A stretch of 64,000 nt of DNA, from positions 7,076,184 to 7,140,183 of the forward strand of contig CM024168.1 of the NCBI GenBank assembly GCA_013433145.1, read 5' to 3'. The notes under the pieces were generated by a model, which was not told the DNA's origin, did not search any database, and saw nothing but the letters and a program-made list of their open reading frames with translations. Below are positions 38,175 through 50,532 of this stretch, piece after piece. Made by a program: the position numbers and the translations under genes. Origin of the DNA: Ascaris suum (Eukaryota > Nematoda > Chromadorea > Rhabditida > Ascarididae). Within the stretch, counting starts at the first letter, position 1; every line of letters begins with the position of its first letter.

Positions 38175-41100
38175 CTGAAATTAAACACATCTTTACCCTA
38201 TTTTATATCGAGGACATATTTAAGACGCTCCTTCGTCAGCTTCCACATATCCCGTCATGGACGAGGAGCTTACGAAATCCTGAATTGCATCCCTCCTCTC
38301 AACCCTCAAATCGTGCTGGTTATACTTGTCACGGAAACACTATTAATTATATGCCGTTTAAACGGCATTTCTCATTATGAAACTAAATGCATTAATGAAG
38401 AGCAAATGCCTGCGAAAAGAGAGTAAGAAAGGAAAAGAAAAGGAGATAACAGGAAGGAATTAACATACGTTGTGAATGAAAATGGCGACTTCCCAAATAT
38501 ATAACCAATTCAACAAGTGTGTTTCGATCTGTCGCTGTTACTTCGTAGAGTTTTACTGCAAAAAAAGACAATCTGCTTTGAAATCAAATTTAATCTTCGG
38601 AATTTCAAAGCATAGAAGGGAAAATATCAATTGCGCACTGCTATTATATACTTTGGAAAGACAGAAATTATGCAAACTGGAATACTCAGAAAAATAGATG
38701 AGATGAAAAATAGACACAATTCTGATTGGCTAAAAACCGACTGATAGATTGCATTAGAACGGCTAATCTGTGTGCAACGAAACATTTTACTTCAGTTCAA
38801 CAACATACAAATTTACGGTTATCTATCCGCAAAAAAAATTCACCAATGTTTAATAGAAATTATAACGTCCCCCCCCCCCCGGAGGGGGATAACCACACTG
38901 TTTCATGCAACTGCCTGTGTGCCTATAGATGTGCATGACCATATAAATCCTCTCAGGGCACGCGAATGCATTCGGCGATGTTCGCATGTCAACATGAAGT
39001 TTTGAAGACAAAAGGCATCGTTCGGGTACAATCTTTCAGGAATACATTTCGTCTCGCTGTATTTCAAATCGGTTGCGAATGTAGCAACGGCGACACTTTT
39101 CAATGCTGCACATCGGTGCAACTTGAGCAAATGCCTATTGGTCACTCCAATTCTGGGAGCACAATGTTACAGACTTTGCCTCCAAGATGCACTGTAGCTG
39201 CGAAAGAGGTGACTATTTCAATGTTGGAAAGGAGTGGAATCGGTATATACAGCATGGGCGAAGTTATGAGAGGAACCCAGTCAGCTATCAAGCTATAGAA
39301 AAAGTGACGCCGGTCCGATTGGCTCGATTTTTTAGACGTCAAAAAACGGTGAGGTATTTATCGTGCTGGATTACAGGAGAGCACAACCGCGGCGAAATGA
39401 CACAGTGCGTGCAAAAGAGTACCGAATCGTCAGAAAAACCAGTCAGTCAGCAATTAAAACCTAACCTTTCTCTCGACTTGCCCAACTTTGAGCAAACTCG
39501 CTATCCACTTTCCTTCCAGGCAAATCAATCATATTTCCTAAAACCACTATCGGCACCTGAAAACATGAACAAAACTACGTAAAATAATGGCGAAAACTGG
39601 GAATAAACTCTAAGAAAGAACTCCCCGGAATCAGAACCGAAGCATCAACTGAAATTGATAAAAACGACAGTACTCATTCGCTTCCCACCTTCTCCAACTC
39701 ATTTCCTGCGGACGCTCATTTCCTCATCTTTCCGACCGAACTGCACAGTCTGAGTCAGGTAAGCCAGAGGTGCTACCACAAAGTGGGCGGAAAAATGAGG
39801 AAACATAGGGGAGTCCACCTAGATACCAGAAATGGATCACCTGCGTTCTCCACTCGGTGGTTGCTTCAAGAATATTAAAAAACCATTGATGCTTTACCTG
39901 GAAACCCTTTGCAGTTGGGCAACTTTGAAAAACCAATCAGCAATTCCTCATCCGCAACCATCGAAAATGTACCCAAAACGCCTCCTCTATTCAAGCTTTG
40001 TATGAATCTCATCTTTCACAGTCCGAGAACATCTGAGTGCACTATCTGATTTGGTTACAGGGAAGTTACGTATGTTGTAGCTGAATTATGTACAGAACGC
40101 TGAAGTGAAAACGTACTGGAGAACGCGAAGAGCGGCCTATAAGTTAACCGCGATAAGCTCAGAAATAACTGAAAAAATATTGAACTCTCAACTCATAGAC
40201 CAAACCGACATTCTCCTAACAACCGCCACATCTATACACCTCTACTTATTGACGATTAGTCACGCGCGACATCTACAATGTACCGTTATTATTGAGAATT
40301 CTTCATAATCATCGAACAAAACCACAAATTCCCAATCAACTAATAAACAGATTGTGAATCGATCTCCAGGAAACGAAGGATCAGAGCAAGCCACTGTACA
40401 AAATTATTTGTCTAATAGTTGTAACTAGGAAAAGTCAATACCGACGCCCGTATTGCTCAATTCGATGCACCCAGATAACTTTAGATCTGCTTGCCCTTAT
40501 TTGGCTGAATTTGGCTCTTAAATTGACTAAGAAGCGATTCGTGATTGCCCTCTCCCGCATTTGAGCGCCAGGTACGGCACGTAAATATACTTTTGGGTTA
40601 CTTCCCCTTCCTTCAACTCTCAATATTCGGATCGAAGTGAAAGAAGTGCATACCATCGCCTGATTGTTCCAACGATCGCAAAAGCACAGCATACTATAAG
40701 GTCACGGCCGCGAATGGAGGGAAGCGAGATGGGCTGTGGACTTTGCTGTTCGATCCTTTTTTGGCATTCAGAATTTCTCATACTCTCCACAAAGCATTAC
40801 AAAACACACAAAAAATATTAAGGAACCTCTTTTTTATCCTTGCCGAACTGCTTGTCGATAAATTTTTTTAATAAGTCCATTCGGTTAAAGGTTTCATGAT
40901 CGACCACTGAATAAACGAGAACAAATGCATCCGCTACCTGAAATCCCCGGAAAGGTGGAACCGAGTTACAGGACAACGATAGCTTCTATCTAAACCTTGT
41001 AAAATTCTGCGCCACAACATCGAACACAAAATGCCTCACTAAGTGATGTCTCACCTTGAAACGAAGTAATAACAATCAGGAAAACACGCCCGATGAGCTA

Positions 41101-44100
41101 ACAGGGCGCGTGCTCTTGTCAGAACCAATCTTTAACTAGAACCAATCGATTCTATGAAACAACTGACTGCATTACTTAATCGCTTTAAAAAACAGTGCAA
41201 GAGATTCAATCCTTAACTGTAGGCGAACTCAAATTCTCTAAATGTTATTCTGTCGCCAAAGCGAACCAATAAATTTCACAAAAGCAAAATGCTCAGGAAC
41301 CCTCCAAGAACTGGTAAACCGAAATAAGATCCGAGGCAGGAAATTGACTTCGAAACAAACGTCGTGCTTTAGGAACAATTCTGTGGATTCGCACAGTGAC
41401 TAGAATATACCCTGTATTACCTGTACACATCATTGATCAATCAAGGTGCAATCATCGTTACAAATGACAAAGTCTGAGTGACTGGGGGTGAAGACAAGGG
41501 AGCAGGAGCAAAGAGGATGGACAAGATTGGGAGGAGGCAGCGCAGTAAACGAATGCAACAGTAGTTCGGAAGCAGGCAATCGATTATAACTTTCCTCTAG
41601 CTGTCCAATAACGGGCTTGTCCAAACTAAGCAGTTCAGTGTGTCACAACGATGTTTTTTTAATGCAAACGATGATCATACTGTTCAGTAAACGGCATCTG
41701 TAAACTCGCCTGTATATAAGGCCTTCTCAATTCCACAGGGCCATATTCACTGAGTCCAGCTGTATCGTGGAAAACCATTATTTCTTTTGGACGATCACCA
41801 TAATCCATTTGCACTTGATAAGTGTCATCTATGGTAGGTTCATATGGCTGAAAAGAATAACATCACTGATGGGAGATCGGCTGTGCGAGAAATAAATTCT
41901 AAACTACGACTAAACAGAGAAAAAAAAACAATACTTCGTTAGTGTTTGTTGTAATAATTATAATAATTAGTAAGCCTAAATTAACTGATTTCATCTATAC
42001 AAAAAAAAGAAAAAGAAAAGCGCGGTTGTCATCATTTCTATTGGTAAAACTATTCTGAAATGACTTTAAAACGTGAAGGCAACTGCCACACTGCCACAAC
42101 AATAAGGGCCACAAATCTTTCAAAACACTCAACGAATGCCCAAAAAAGTGATAACGAAATATAAGTCTGCTGCATCACTATATCTGTCAGTGATTTTTAA
42201 TGAAGAGGTGCGTTTTGCAGGCAAAACTGTAAAGCGAGACAAGGCTCCTCAATGTGTTGTGTAACTTGCTTAGATGGATATGCCTCCAGAATCGAACGAG
42301 TTAATTAGTTAACCGATTAATTAATTAATTAATTACAGGTCATTTCCTTACCTGAGGGTCTTCTTAACTTTCCTATTAAATTACTGAAGCGATATTATAC
42401 AGGTTCTCGCAAATGAAGTGATTCAAATATGGCACGCATTTTGACCTGAGGTCAACCTAGTGCTATTCGTGCAAGTTTTTACTTTCGCCTTTTCTTCCCA
42501 ATCAACGATTCTCTCGTCCTTTACACCCCGTTGACTCATCCCTGGGAGTAGACAACTGACTTAGAGCGGAACACCTTACATAGAGGGCGAAAATTTCATG
42601 ACAACGGTTGAAAAACAGGAGTGGTACACAATTAAATGTAGAAAATGCAGTTGGATGTTCGCAACGGAAAATTTTTCTTGCGATAAGCGGCGACGCAATT
42701 TACTCATACGCTTCACATGTAAGTCACAGCTGACGCTTATATCCTATACGATAAACACTTTTAAAACAGAGCAATATGGCCAACGGCATTTACCATCATA
42801 TAAAACATCGGGAACTTCTTGCCGGGTTTTGATATGCAATAATTTAACCGCTGCCCTCTATAAACAGCCTTTCAATTTTCTCTTTCAAAACTATCTTGGA
42901 TATGTGAGATAATCAAAGATCAATTACCGCTCCCTCCCCCCCCCCCCCCCTTCTTCAAACCAATTTTGAACTCGTAAATCAACGCTTTCACCCAAAGTTG
43001 CCATCTAAAACAGCACCGACGTTAGCATCCGCAGTGCATGGAATATTTCTATGCGCCTTGCAATGTATAAAGGGCACCATCCATCGGTACCATAAAAGAT
43101 CTCTTCTGCAAACAAATTGCTGCCAATTCCCCTAACCTTTCCAGGCAAACTTTCAGAATTTTCTTAGCGACAGTATTTTTTATTGTTGATATAAAGTGTT
43201 ATAGGCCAGACTAGTCCGCAGCAAATAAGTGTTTTCGCAGGTAATTCAAAACAGTGAACCTGAGAGGTGATGTCATTAACGCATGCAAGTTGTTGAAGGC
43301 ATGCCGTCTTGCCAACCTTTTTGCATCCAGCTACCTGAAAGTTTCAACTGCCTTGTTGCCTTCGACTTTATCCATTCACATACTATCGACTATATTAACG
43401 AGGCAAAAATCCTCTGAACAGTGAAAAACTATACACTAAACTCCCCAATATATAAAATATAAAAGATATCGTACTTCTGAAGGCGAAAACTGGGATTGAA
43501 TGAAAAACAAAATATATATCTATATATTTATATTTGTATTTACTTATTCATGTTCATCATTATATTGATAAAGGTAAAAAGGAGTGCATTTCGTCGATAT
43601 CTTTAAATGGAAAGAACATATTTCCTGCTATTTGTAACACAACAAATAGCTAACTTGGAATAGACGAGACCGACGAAGGCAATGTTATAGTAACAAAAAA
43701 AACCACAGATCCAATCACATGCAATAAATGAGCAAATGCGCTCATTTTTTATCTTTAACGGTTGGAATGTAGGGTTGGAATGCAGACCTGAAGGAATGTC
43801 AGCTGCATAATTCGAAAGATGCAAGAAATGAGTCGTGATTCAGAGGAAAACAACCACAAAGAAGAAAACTAGAAGGTCTGCAAAATTGCTGAAAAAAAAA
43901 AACTCGGAATGAGTGGGATTATTTGAAAAAGTTGTTTGAAACTGAGAAAAACTCTGCGATAACATTCGCAAATCTCTGAAATTCATCCTCTGTGATTTAC
44001 TTCAATAAAAAAATTTCTAGTTATGTTGGCGCCGAGGTTTGAATCTTCCAACGTATAAACGACATTTAACAGCTTGTCTCAGCCTGTCGTTCCTAATTTT

Positions 44101-44469
44101 GGCCAAACTGCAAACATTAGGTGACAAGGAAGAAATACACAGCAATATACTTCTCATGTTTACTGCTGTGAACTTGTTCATTTTAGGGCAGCAGCACAAC
44201 CCAATACCCCAACACACACAAATATGCGCGCGCACAACGAGAACATCGTGGTGCGTTTTCCAAAAAATCTGCAAAATGCACAAATGGAACTTTTTTGGTA
44301 GTCCTAACGAATTAATTGCTGCACAAACACAAATACCTTTCATCGTGAAGGAGCGTCGCAGTTTGCGATCATAAAAAAACACCGCAACCTAAAGGTGACC
44401 AACACTAGTCATAAGCAATATCAACGTGACCGTGCTAACCATGAAAGCAATCACCATTCGAGCATTCAT
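38101..44469 (-). CDS. NKIRAS: kappaB-Ras (NKIRAS-type) small GTPase, 7 exons
   Basis: Joining on the - strand 44469-44440 (tentative), 43334-43260, 41847-41710, 40937-40827, 39556-39466, 38555-38469 and 38174-38101 gives 606 nt, 201 residues; human NKIRAS proteins have about 192. Domains in order: P-loop GCKKVGKT (13-20), switch I PTIDDTY (39-45), DTAGL (63-67), [28 protein letters not shown], then NMID in place of NKx[19 protein letters not shown] and a basic ESKFSLSKK tail. The run from VLVYS to the tail follows vertebrate NKIRAS almost segment by segment. That family binds IkappaB and Ral-GAP complexes in vertebrates; the role here is inferred. There is no CAAX box (ends MMDL), as in NKIRAS. 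The Lys-Lys at Ras positions 12/13 and Leu at 61 predict little intrinsic GTP hydrolysis. Confidence 0.9.
38469..38555 (-). CDS. NKIRAS: kappaB-Ras exon 6 (G5 region)
   Basis: The acceptor TTTTTTGCAG precedes TA, completing Val. Encodes [16 protein letters not shown] and [10 protein letters not shown], the equivalent of KVKLWEVSVADRRSLLEPF in vertebrate proteins. The donor C|GTATGT leaves phase 1, matching exon 7. Length 87 nt. Confidence 0.92.
38869..38887. repeat. Poly-C run followed by GGAGGGGG
   Basis: Twelve C residues adjoin GGAGGGGGA, inside an intron of the GTPase gene. The two halves could pair as a small hairpin. Confidence 0.9.
39466..39556 (-). CDS. NKIRAS: kappaB-Ras exon 5 (G4 region)
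   Basis: The acceptor CATGTTTTCAG opens phase 0. [18 protein letters not shown] then [10 protein letters not shown]. The beta-strand and spacing are those of the guanine-specificity motif, but the NKxD lysine is Met (NMID). The donor G|GTTAGG leaves one base. Confidence 0.93.
40827..40937 (-). CDS. NKIRAS: kappaB-Ras exon 4
   Basis: The acceptor GGATTTCAG opens phase 0 and 37 codons follow: [19 protein letters not shown] then [16 protein letters not shown], the helix and KDKKE motif diagnostic of NKIRAS. The donor GAG|GTTCCT is weak; reading through it would stop after two codons. Confidence 0.92.
41710..41847 (-). CDS. NKIRAS: kappaB-Ras exon 3 (switch I and II)
   Basis: The acceptor TTCTTTTCAG opens phase 0 and 46 codons follow. 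[15 protein letters not shown] is a Ras-like effector loop with Thr40; [12 protein letters not shown] is the DxxG motif with Leu where Ras has Gln61; it ends LRRPYIQ. The donor is CAG|GCGAGT, a GC donor. Confidence 0.92.
42936..42950. repeat. Poly-C run, 15 bp
   Basis: Fifteen consecutive C residues inside intron 2 of the GTPase gene, following CTCCCT. Confidence 0.95.
43260..43334 (-). CDS. NKIRAS: kappaB-Ras exon 2 (P-loop)
   Basis: The acceptor GAAACTTTCAG opens phase 0; 25 codons encode [16 protein letters not shown] and VNDITSQ. GxxxxGKT is intact but Ras positions 12 and 13 are both Lys. The donor is CAG|GTTCAC. Confidence 0.9.
44440..44469 (-). CDS. NKIRAS: kappaB-Ras exon 1 (tentative)
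   Basis: ATG at 44469-44467 and ten codons ([10 protein letters not shown]) to a GTTAGC donor, phase 0. Joined to exon 2 it supplies a hydrophobic first strand and places the P-loop at residues 13-20, close to residue 11 in vertebrate NKIRAS. It is chosen on length, phase and hydrophobicity only. Confidence 0.35.
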
Positions 44470-45205
44470 TCTTCGCAACGAGCAACATGCGAAACAGCAT
44501 GCCAAGGAGGCTAGCACGATATGCGTTTTTTGTACTTCCGATCACCGAGTCAACCACTTGCAATAATAATTTAAAACAAAAACCGAACGCTTTACAGAGA
44601 GTTTTTCGACTGAAATAGCTGCTTACACATGATTACTGCAAAAAAATCGCCTTCATGCAGATTCAGTCGTTGGCAAAAGAAATTTGATTGCAAAATTCAA
44701 CAGCAATTTAGCAAGAGTTTGAAGAACGGTGACTTTAAACTATCGAACAGACTCAATTTCTGCTGGACAACCAAAGAAGCTTCCGCTGATGTATCTCCCT
44801 TCAGGGATGGGGGAAGTGGGGAGATTGAGTGGATAAGGCAGACATCGCACCACCTTCGAAAATATTGCAAAAGCGCATAGAAGCGTGCGAGATTTACATC
44901 AACATAACCGCTTCAACGTGCTCTTCTTATCGATTCAGTGCCCTGCAATAAGGTTCTGCCTTTCCTTCTACGTATGTGCCCATATATTACATGGAAAGTG
45001 GAGGTGCGGAAACAAAATATGCGGAGTAAAGCGTTTATATTCCAATTCATCTAACTGCTCGTAGAAATCTTCCACGACAGAATCAGTTCTCTATGAACCT
45101 ATGGGCGCAATACGCATTAAAATTTTCTGGTACCACTGGATTCGACCCTGGAATTCCGTTCGAATTTAATGGAACAAGGTGCACAAAGCTGCCCTATGGT
45201 GCGCA

Positions 45206-45307
45206 TCATGGCACCAAATTTCGCAATCTCAGTTTCGGTGGCTCTCGATTTGGATTAACAGACAGACAAACGGGTAAATATACGCTCGATGTCGCCGTAA
45301 TGCTCGT
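45206..45307 (-). CDS. Unrecognised gene, candidate last exon
   Basis: The acceptor CGCTTTGCAG opens phase 0; 33 codons (starting TSITATSSVYLPVC, ending RLRNLVP) run to TGA at 45208-45206. The intron before it is only 58 bp (45365-45308), a typical short nematode intron. Confidence 0.4.
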   Translation of the reverse strand, partial: TSITATSSVYLPVCLSVNPNREPPKLRLRNLVP

Positions 45308-48300
45308 CTGCAAAGCGTATGACAAGAATGCGTCAAAACGAAACAAAACAACGAAAAGCATTTACCACAACCCGCATCACACGTCCCATAGCACGTGCGT
45401 GGGCAGCAGCCGTCGAACTGCCAGTTAGAGCACTTAACACTTGTGCCGGAACACCTGAATGGAACTGACCATGATCTATCATCCAATTAACTCCGGTGAT
45501 GAGTGAAAACAAGGACAAAATGCACACTGACAATCTACCTATTCATCTGCGCACTGCAAAGCCGCAACGTACTTAAAAAGCGCTCTGCGTTAATGTTTCT
45601 GCCTTATTACTTTACAACTGCATTAAGAAATGGGACCATAATGAACAAGCATAAGCGTTCGTGAATGAAAAATGAACGGTGATACAAATATTCTCCACAA
45701 AACTTGCGCAGTTTGTCCAATTGAACCGATCGACCGATCCAGTCCTAAAGTGAAGATGAACAATTCACCGATGGATGCGCAATGGACCGGTCGAATCGCT
45801 CGAACATGCGAACATTACATCAGTTTTCGGATCAGATCATTAAAATGTATTCCCTTCTAGGCGTTTCATGGCATTTCCTAGTGAAATATTCGGTAGCTAA
45901 AATACTACAGTATTATTACTTAGTGATGATATCATATATCTGAAACAAAAAGGACCATATAACTGATGAAGGTAACCACATACTCTACGATGAGGATGAC
46001 TTCTGGCTCAGCAAGTATCAAAAGCCGAGGAAATCTGAAAGTTTGATGGGCGCTAACGATTGCTCTGAGACAAATCTGACAAATGGGAAGCTTCATGCCT
46101 CAGATTCTGAATCCTTTTCTCCTTTACTTCCTGGTGCTTGCCGATGATATTCACATTCTTTCCTCTTCCCATTGCGTGAGCTTGCTAAACCAATCTTAAC
46201 AAGTGAATAAGTAGAACGGTAAATAAAGAAACGTTTTGAAGAATAAAACAGCATAGATTGAGTCATACTGGTTTTTCGTTCGAGATTCAAATGTTCAAGC
46301 TGGCGAACTGCTGCCGGATATATCGATTCTTGGCGACCCTCTTCGTCTGGCTTGATTGCAGGTCGATCCGGTATAAGCTGACTGCTGTCGACTAAAAAAA
46401 CAACAACTGCAAAATACATGAACAATGCTTAGCTGTGGAAATGTTTTTATTAACTGTATCTAAAAGTACTAAAGTGCAGCGTGTCTCAACAGCTGGCCCG
46501 ATACGTCTTTCCGGAATCTCATTCGCTGGGACAACCATGAATCATCAAAAGCTAATTAGACATGTCCAATAATCCATAAATATTTCATGCGATCCATCCG
46601 CTTGTATAAGGCTTCTATCAAACATTCGCTCTTCTGAGACTCAATAAAGTCAAGTCATAATCCAGACGCGTTAGAACTCTGCAGTTTTTCGACATCTTTT
46701 AACGTTTTCAACTACTTTCAACGATGTGGATTAGCATCCACGATGTCCGACCCCGGCAGTTCTGATTCCGATTTTCGGGCAGACCGATGTCTTAGCACAC
46801 AGCAGATTTAAAAAAAAAACCTAAGATTTTCAGAAAAGCCTTGAGACATGATGACCTAATGCTCCGGCAGCCCCAAATGTTTGAAAAATTGAGAAAGTCG
46901 AGGCGCTACAAAGATATTCAGAAAGGCTTGAGGCAACCCTCCTCACCAACATGAAATTCAATGACCCTAGCTTCTGCGGTCCCAGCGCTGAAACTGCCGA
47001 ACAAGTGCACGCATGCATAGGATGTTGCTATAAGGCACTATGTGAACGGAAATTCTAGGTTTTGCAGAAGGGACTTTGAGTGAGCTGACAAATACAATGC
47101 AGAACATCACTGACTCGCAAGTTTTAAGCAATACGTAAGCATTAATAAATCATAAGGACAATGATCTATACGAATGAGGTTGGGGCAGGAAGCAAACTTG
47201 TGCTGTAGATAATATGCAGTAAACCTCAACGTCTATTTTGTGGGTGACGAGATGCAACCACTCCACACACAAACAGAGAGACACATGGCACACACACAGA
47301 CACGAACACGCATAGACGTGGAGCTGGAATCCCAAAAACATATCTCCATATGACTTTCATATCCCAATGCAACTGTCATATTAGACTCATTGGCAACTAA
47401 CTATTTAAACCGAGATTTAAGGAAAGCGAACGAAGAAATCGACAAACTGTTAAAACAAGAAATGAGAAGTCGCAATTCCTATGCGTTGAACGGATATTGC
47501 TTATCGATTCAATAGTATTCTGATACTAGTCAACAGCGTCATTCGAAAGTTTCAAGTACTATGAAATATGCCCGCAGAAGATCGTTATCGATCACTGCAA
47601 TATTTTTGAGGCGACAGCGAAATACATCAGAATCGATTTTAAACAACTGCTACATCCCTTTCATAATTTTAAACAACTGTCTGCAAACCTATACTTCTTT
47701 TTCTACGATGGTTTGCATCTGAATTTCACCTACATAGTCACTACGGGAAATTATGATGGAATATTCGCATAACAATTTGAATAGTAATAAAAATTCATTT
47801 GATCTTATTACATTAAAATGCACAGCAAGTAAGCAAACACAAAAGTAAAAATTGCCCCTTCTGGAACTTACTGTTGAGCGAGTTTTGCACAGTTCTCCAC
47901 GGCAGTGAAATGGGGTCAAGATGTACACAAGTGTCGGCTTTTTTATCAACTAACTGATGATAAAAATTCTAACCAAGTAAAAAATGTGCGAGGGAGGGGT
48001 CGTCATCTGGCTGGAAGGAATTTCAGAGAAAACAACTTTTTAAGCGATCAAAACCTGGATCTCACTAAAAAAAATTGAAAAACTGATTTGCATAAAAAGC
48101 TTAGAACGCATAATGCAGCGTTAAAGGCGCTATTAAACAACATCTCTCCGTATCAAGTCCGGAAAGTTTTCGGACGCAAGAAAACCGAAAGAAATTGTCA
48201 GACCTTTGTGTCGAAAAAACAAAAAAAAGTTATATTTTCATTAGAATTTGGAGAGAGAATAAATATCAAAAATTCGTTAATGAAATTCCTTAAATTGAGA

Positions 48301-50457
48301 ATTTAAAAGAAGAGATTAAGTCGATATGCATACACGTATTGGAATGACGAAAACGAGCGGGCATGCGCCTCAATTTTTGCATTGTGGGAAATATGCTGCA
48401 GCAACAGTTGCCGAGGTGATGTGTGAAATAGTAGTGTGCGGGGTAGAAGCTGGCTTCATCTTTCACATAATACTGCCTCATAGAGCAGCTCGTTCATCAC
48501 CTAACCAAACGTTGTCGTGCAAATGTGCGTATTGCACACTCTTATGTTTTCTCTTGATCAGAGTTGCCTAGGTAACGCACCTCTGCAGAAAAGTTCCACT
48601 TGGAATAGTGCAGGTAGCTGAGAGAGGATTACAGGACCTCAGAAACCTCCAATTCACAGCGACGCCGAGGCGCACCCTCACATGCTCTCAACTGACAACA
48701 CTTCTCTTGCAGCATCCAACACTTATAAATGGGCGCCAGCAAAGCATCCGACAAAAGCTAGTTTTGATTCACTACTTCTAGTTTTGATCCACTACTTCGA
48801 CATGAAGCTACAGTCGAGAAAAGATCAGCAGTTTCGCAGCCAACACAGGGGAAGAGTGGACGAATGGAGGAGTGAAGAAGACTTGGGGATGGTGACCTTT
48901 CCACTCGCAGAAATCAATCGTGCGGGGTGTAGCGAAAATTAATGAATCCAAGTGCAAATATTTACCAATTGTAAAAGCCTTTCAAAAATATGAGAAAACG
49001 AACCATTCTATGCTAGTCAAATGAGTCAAAAAATTAAAAATGGCGCTAATGTCTTCTTGTTTCGTCGTGAAGAACCAAATTCTAAAACAAGTAAACCTGT
49101 CACTTCCCCTAAAAGTTATTTACTTACAAAAGTGAGTTATCAAATTGCTAAAATAAGAAAAAATAAGGTCGGAGTCTGTACTTTTTACGATACACGCGAA
49201 AACTGATTCGAGATGAGGAAACCAATAAAATAAAAAACTGAGAAATGTATAATACCACATTCTTTCGTATAAATGACATCGTATATTATAACAATATTCT
49301 TAACACACAAAGGAATAACTGTTTATGAATGCGAGGAAAGGCGAAATTTCGTCATAAAACATGGCCGCGAATAGATGGCCAACAAAGAACCTAAGTGCAG
49401 CAAAAAACCGCATCTCCACTCTTTAAGACATCAAATGTAAAGGACTAGTTCAATGGTCACCGCATATGCAGGTTGAACATGGGAATTCAAAAAAGTGATA
49501 TGAGTACTCTGCAGCAGTTCAATGTCGAGAGGATATGTCAGGAAGACCGGGGGAGGCGATTCGATTCCACGTATGTCAAGAAAGCGAAGTTTCCATCCGC
49601 TAATTGAGTAACAACGATGGGATTTTACCTTAACCATAACTCGAAGGATTCGAATAAATCCTATCACCTTTCACATCAGTAAACCCCACAAATCCCCTCC
49701 TCAAAGAATCCACATACTGCATAAATCCTAGATTTGTATTCAAAGGAATGCAATAAACGTGTTGAAATATTCGAAGCGAAATGAGTATTGCTGGACGGCG
49801 TGTTGCAACAACCGTCGTCCGATAACATGAACACTCCGTGTGCAGTCAGTGAATCAATGCCTCACAAATTGACACTCAAGTAAAAAGCTCTTCGGCCTAA
49901 ATTTGGAATTGGCGAAACCCGCTGCAAACTGGTCCTATCGATTGCATGTCTGGATATCCTCTTTTCGAACGCACTTTTCGTCGATTTCCTCCTTCTCTCG
50001 CAACAGTTCAAGAGAATTGTGGCCGCCGACTATTATAGCTCTATTACAAGCGCATAGTCTCTTCTCTATCACTCTCTTTAAAATCAATTTCACATTTAAT
50101 GAGTGGCGAGAAAAGAGTTAAATGCTGAAAAAAGTTTCCACTCTCGTCTACCAGTCTTAGATCAACGGAACAATGCTTATTGAAAGTGACTGTTGTTTTT
50201 ATATTGGCGAGGGGAACGAGCAGAGTGAATTTGGTTTGAAAAACATCGCTGCTACATCAGAACGCAAATATGAACGCTGCCAGTTGAAGCAAACGATCCA
50301 TTCGTCGTATTGCGGTCTCATATCATCAATTATGTTATTCACCGCATAAAAATTTTATTCCTATATTTTCAGCGAATTCATCGAACGCGATAACCTGAGC
50401 GATATTTGAAGGATTAAAATAAACGTTCCAGCAGTGCCTATTCATTTCTGAAAGGGC

Positions 50458-50532
<75 letters not shown>

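Noticed and set aside
39187..39582. 131-codon + strand frame
   Set aside because: It overlaps the kappaB-Ras G4 exon on the opposite strand and has no recognisable domain; a shadow.
39842..39898. - strand segment after a TTTCCAG acceptor reading [15 protein letters not shown]
   Set aside because: It lies between exons 4 and 5, which already join in phase with the conserved KKE|VPIVV sequence; inserting it would break the GTPase fold.
44017..44382. Overlapping 121- and 111-codon frames on opposite strands
   Set aside because: Mutual shadows with no motif, lying within the GTPase first intron.
45366..45454. Cys-rich reading of the same exon (CSGTSVKCSNWQFDGCC)
   Set aside because: Requires two carried-over bases, but the preceding exon supplies one; the Ala-rich frame fits both neighbours.
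46835..46960. + strand frame after GATTTTCAG (reads LRHDDLMLRQPQMFEKLRK)
   Set aside because: Looks protein-like but has no partner exon, and the length is compatible with chance.
46947..46987. - strand 41-nt exon candidate with good splice sites
   Set aside because: Its phases do not fit between the neighbouring exons, which join directly.
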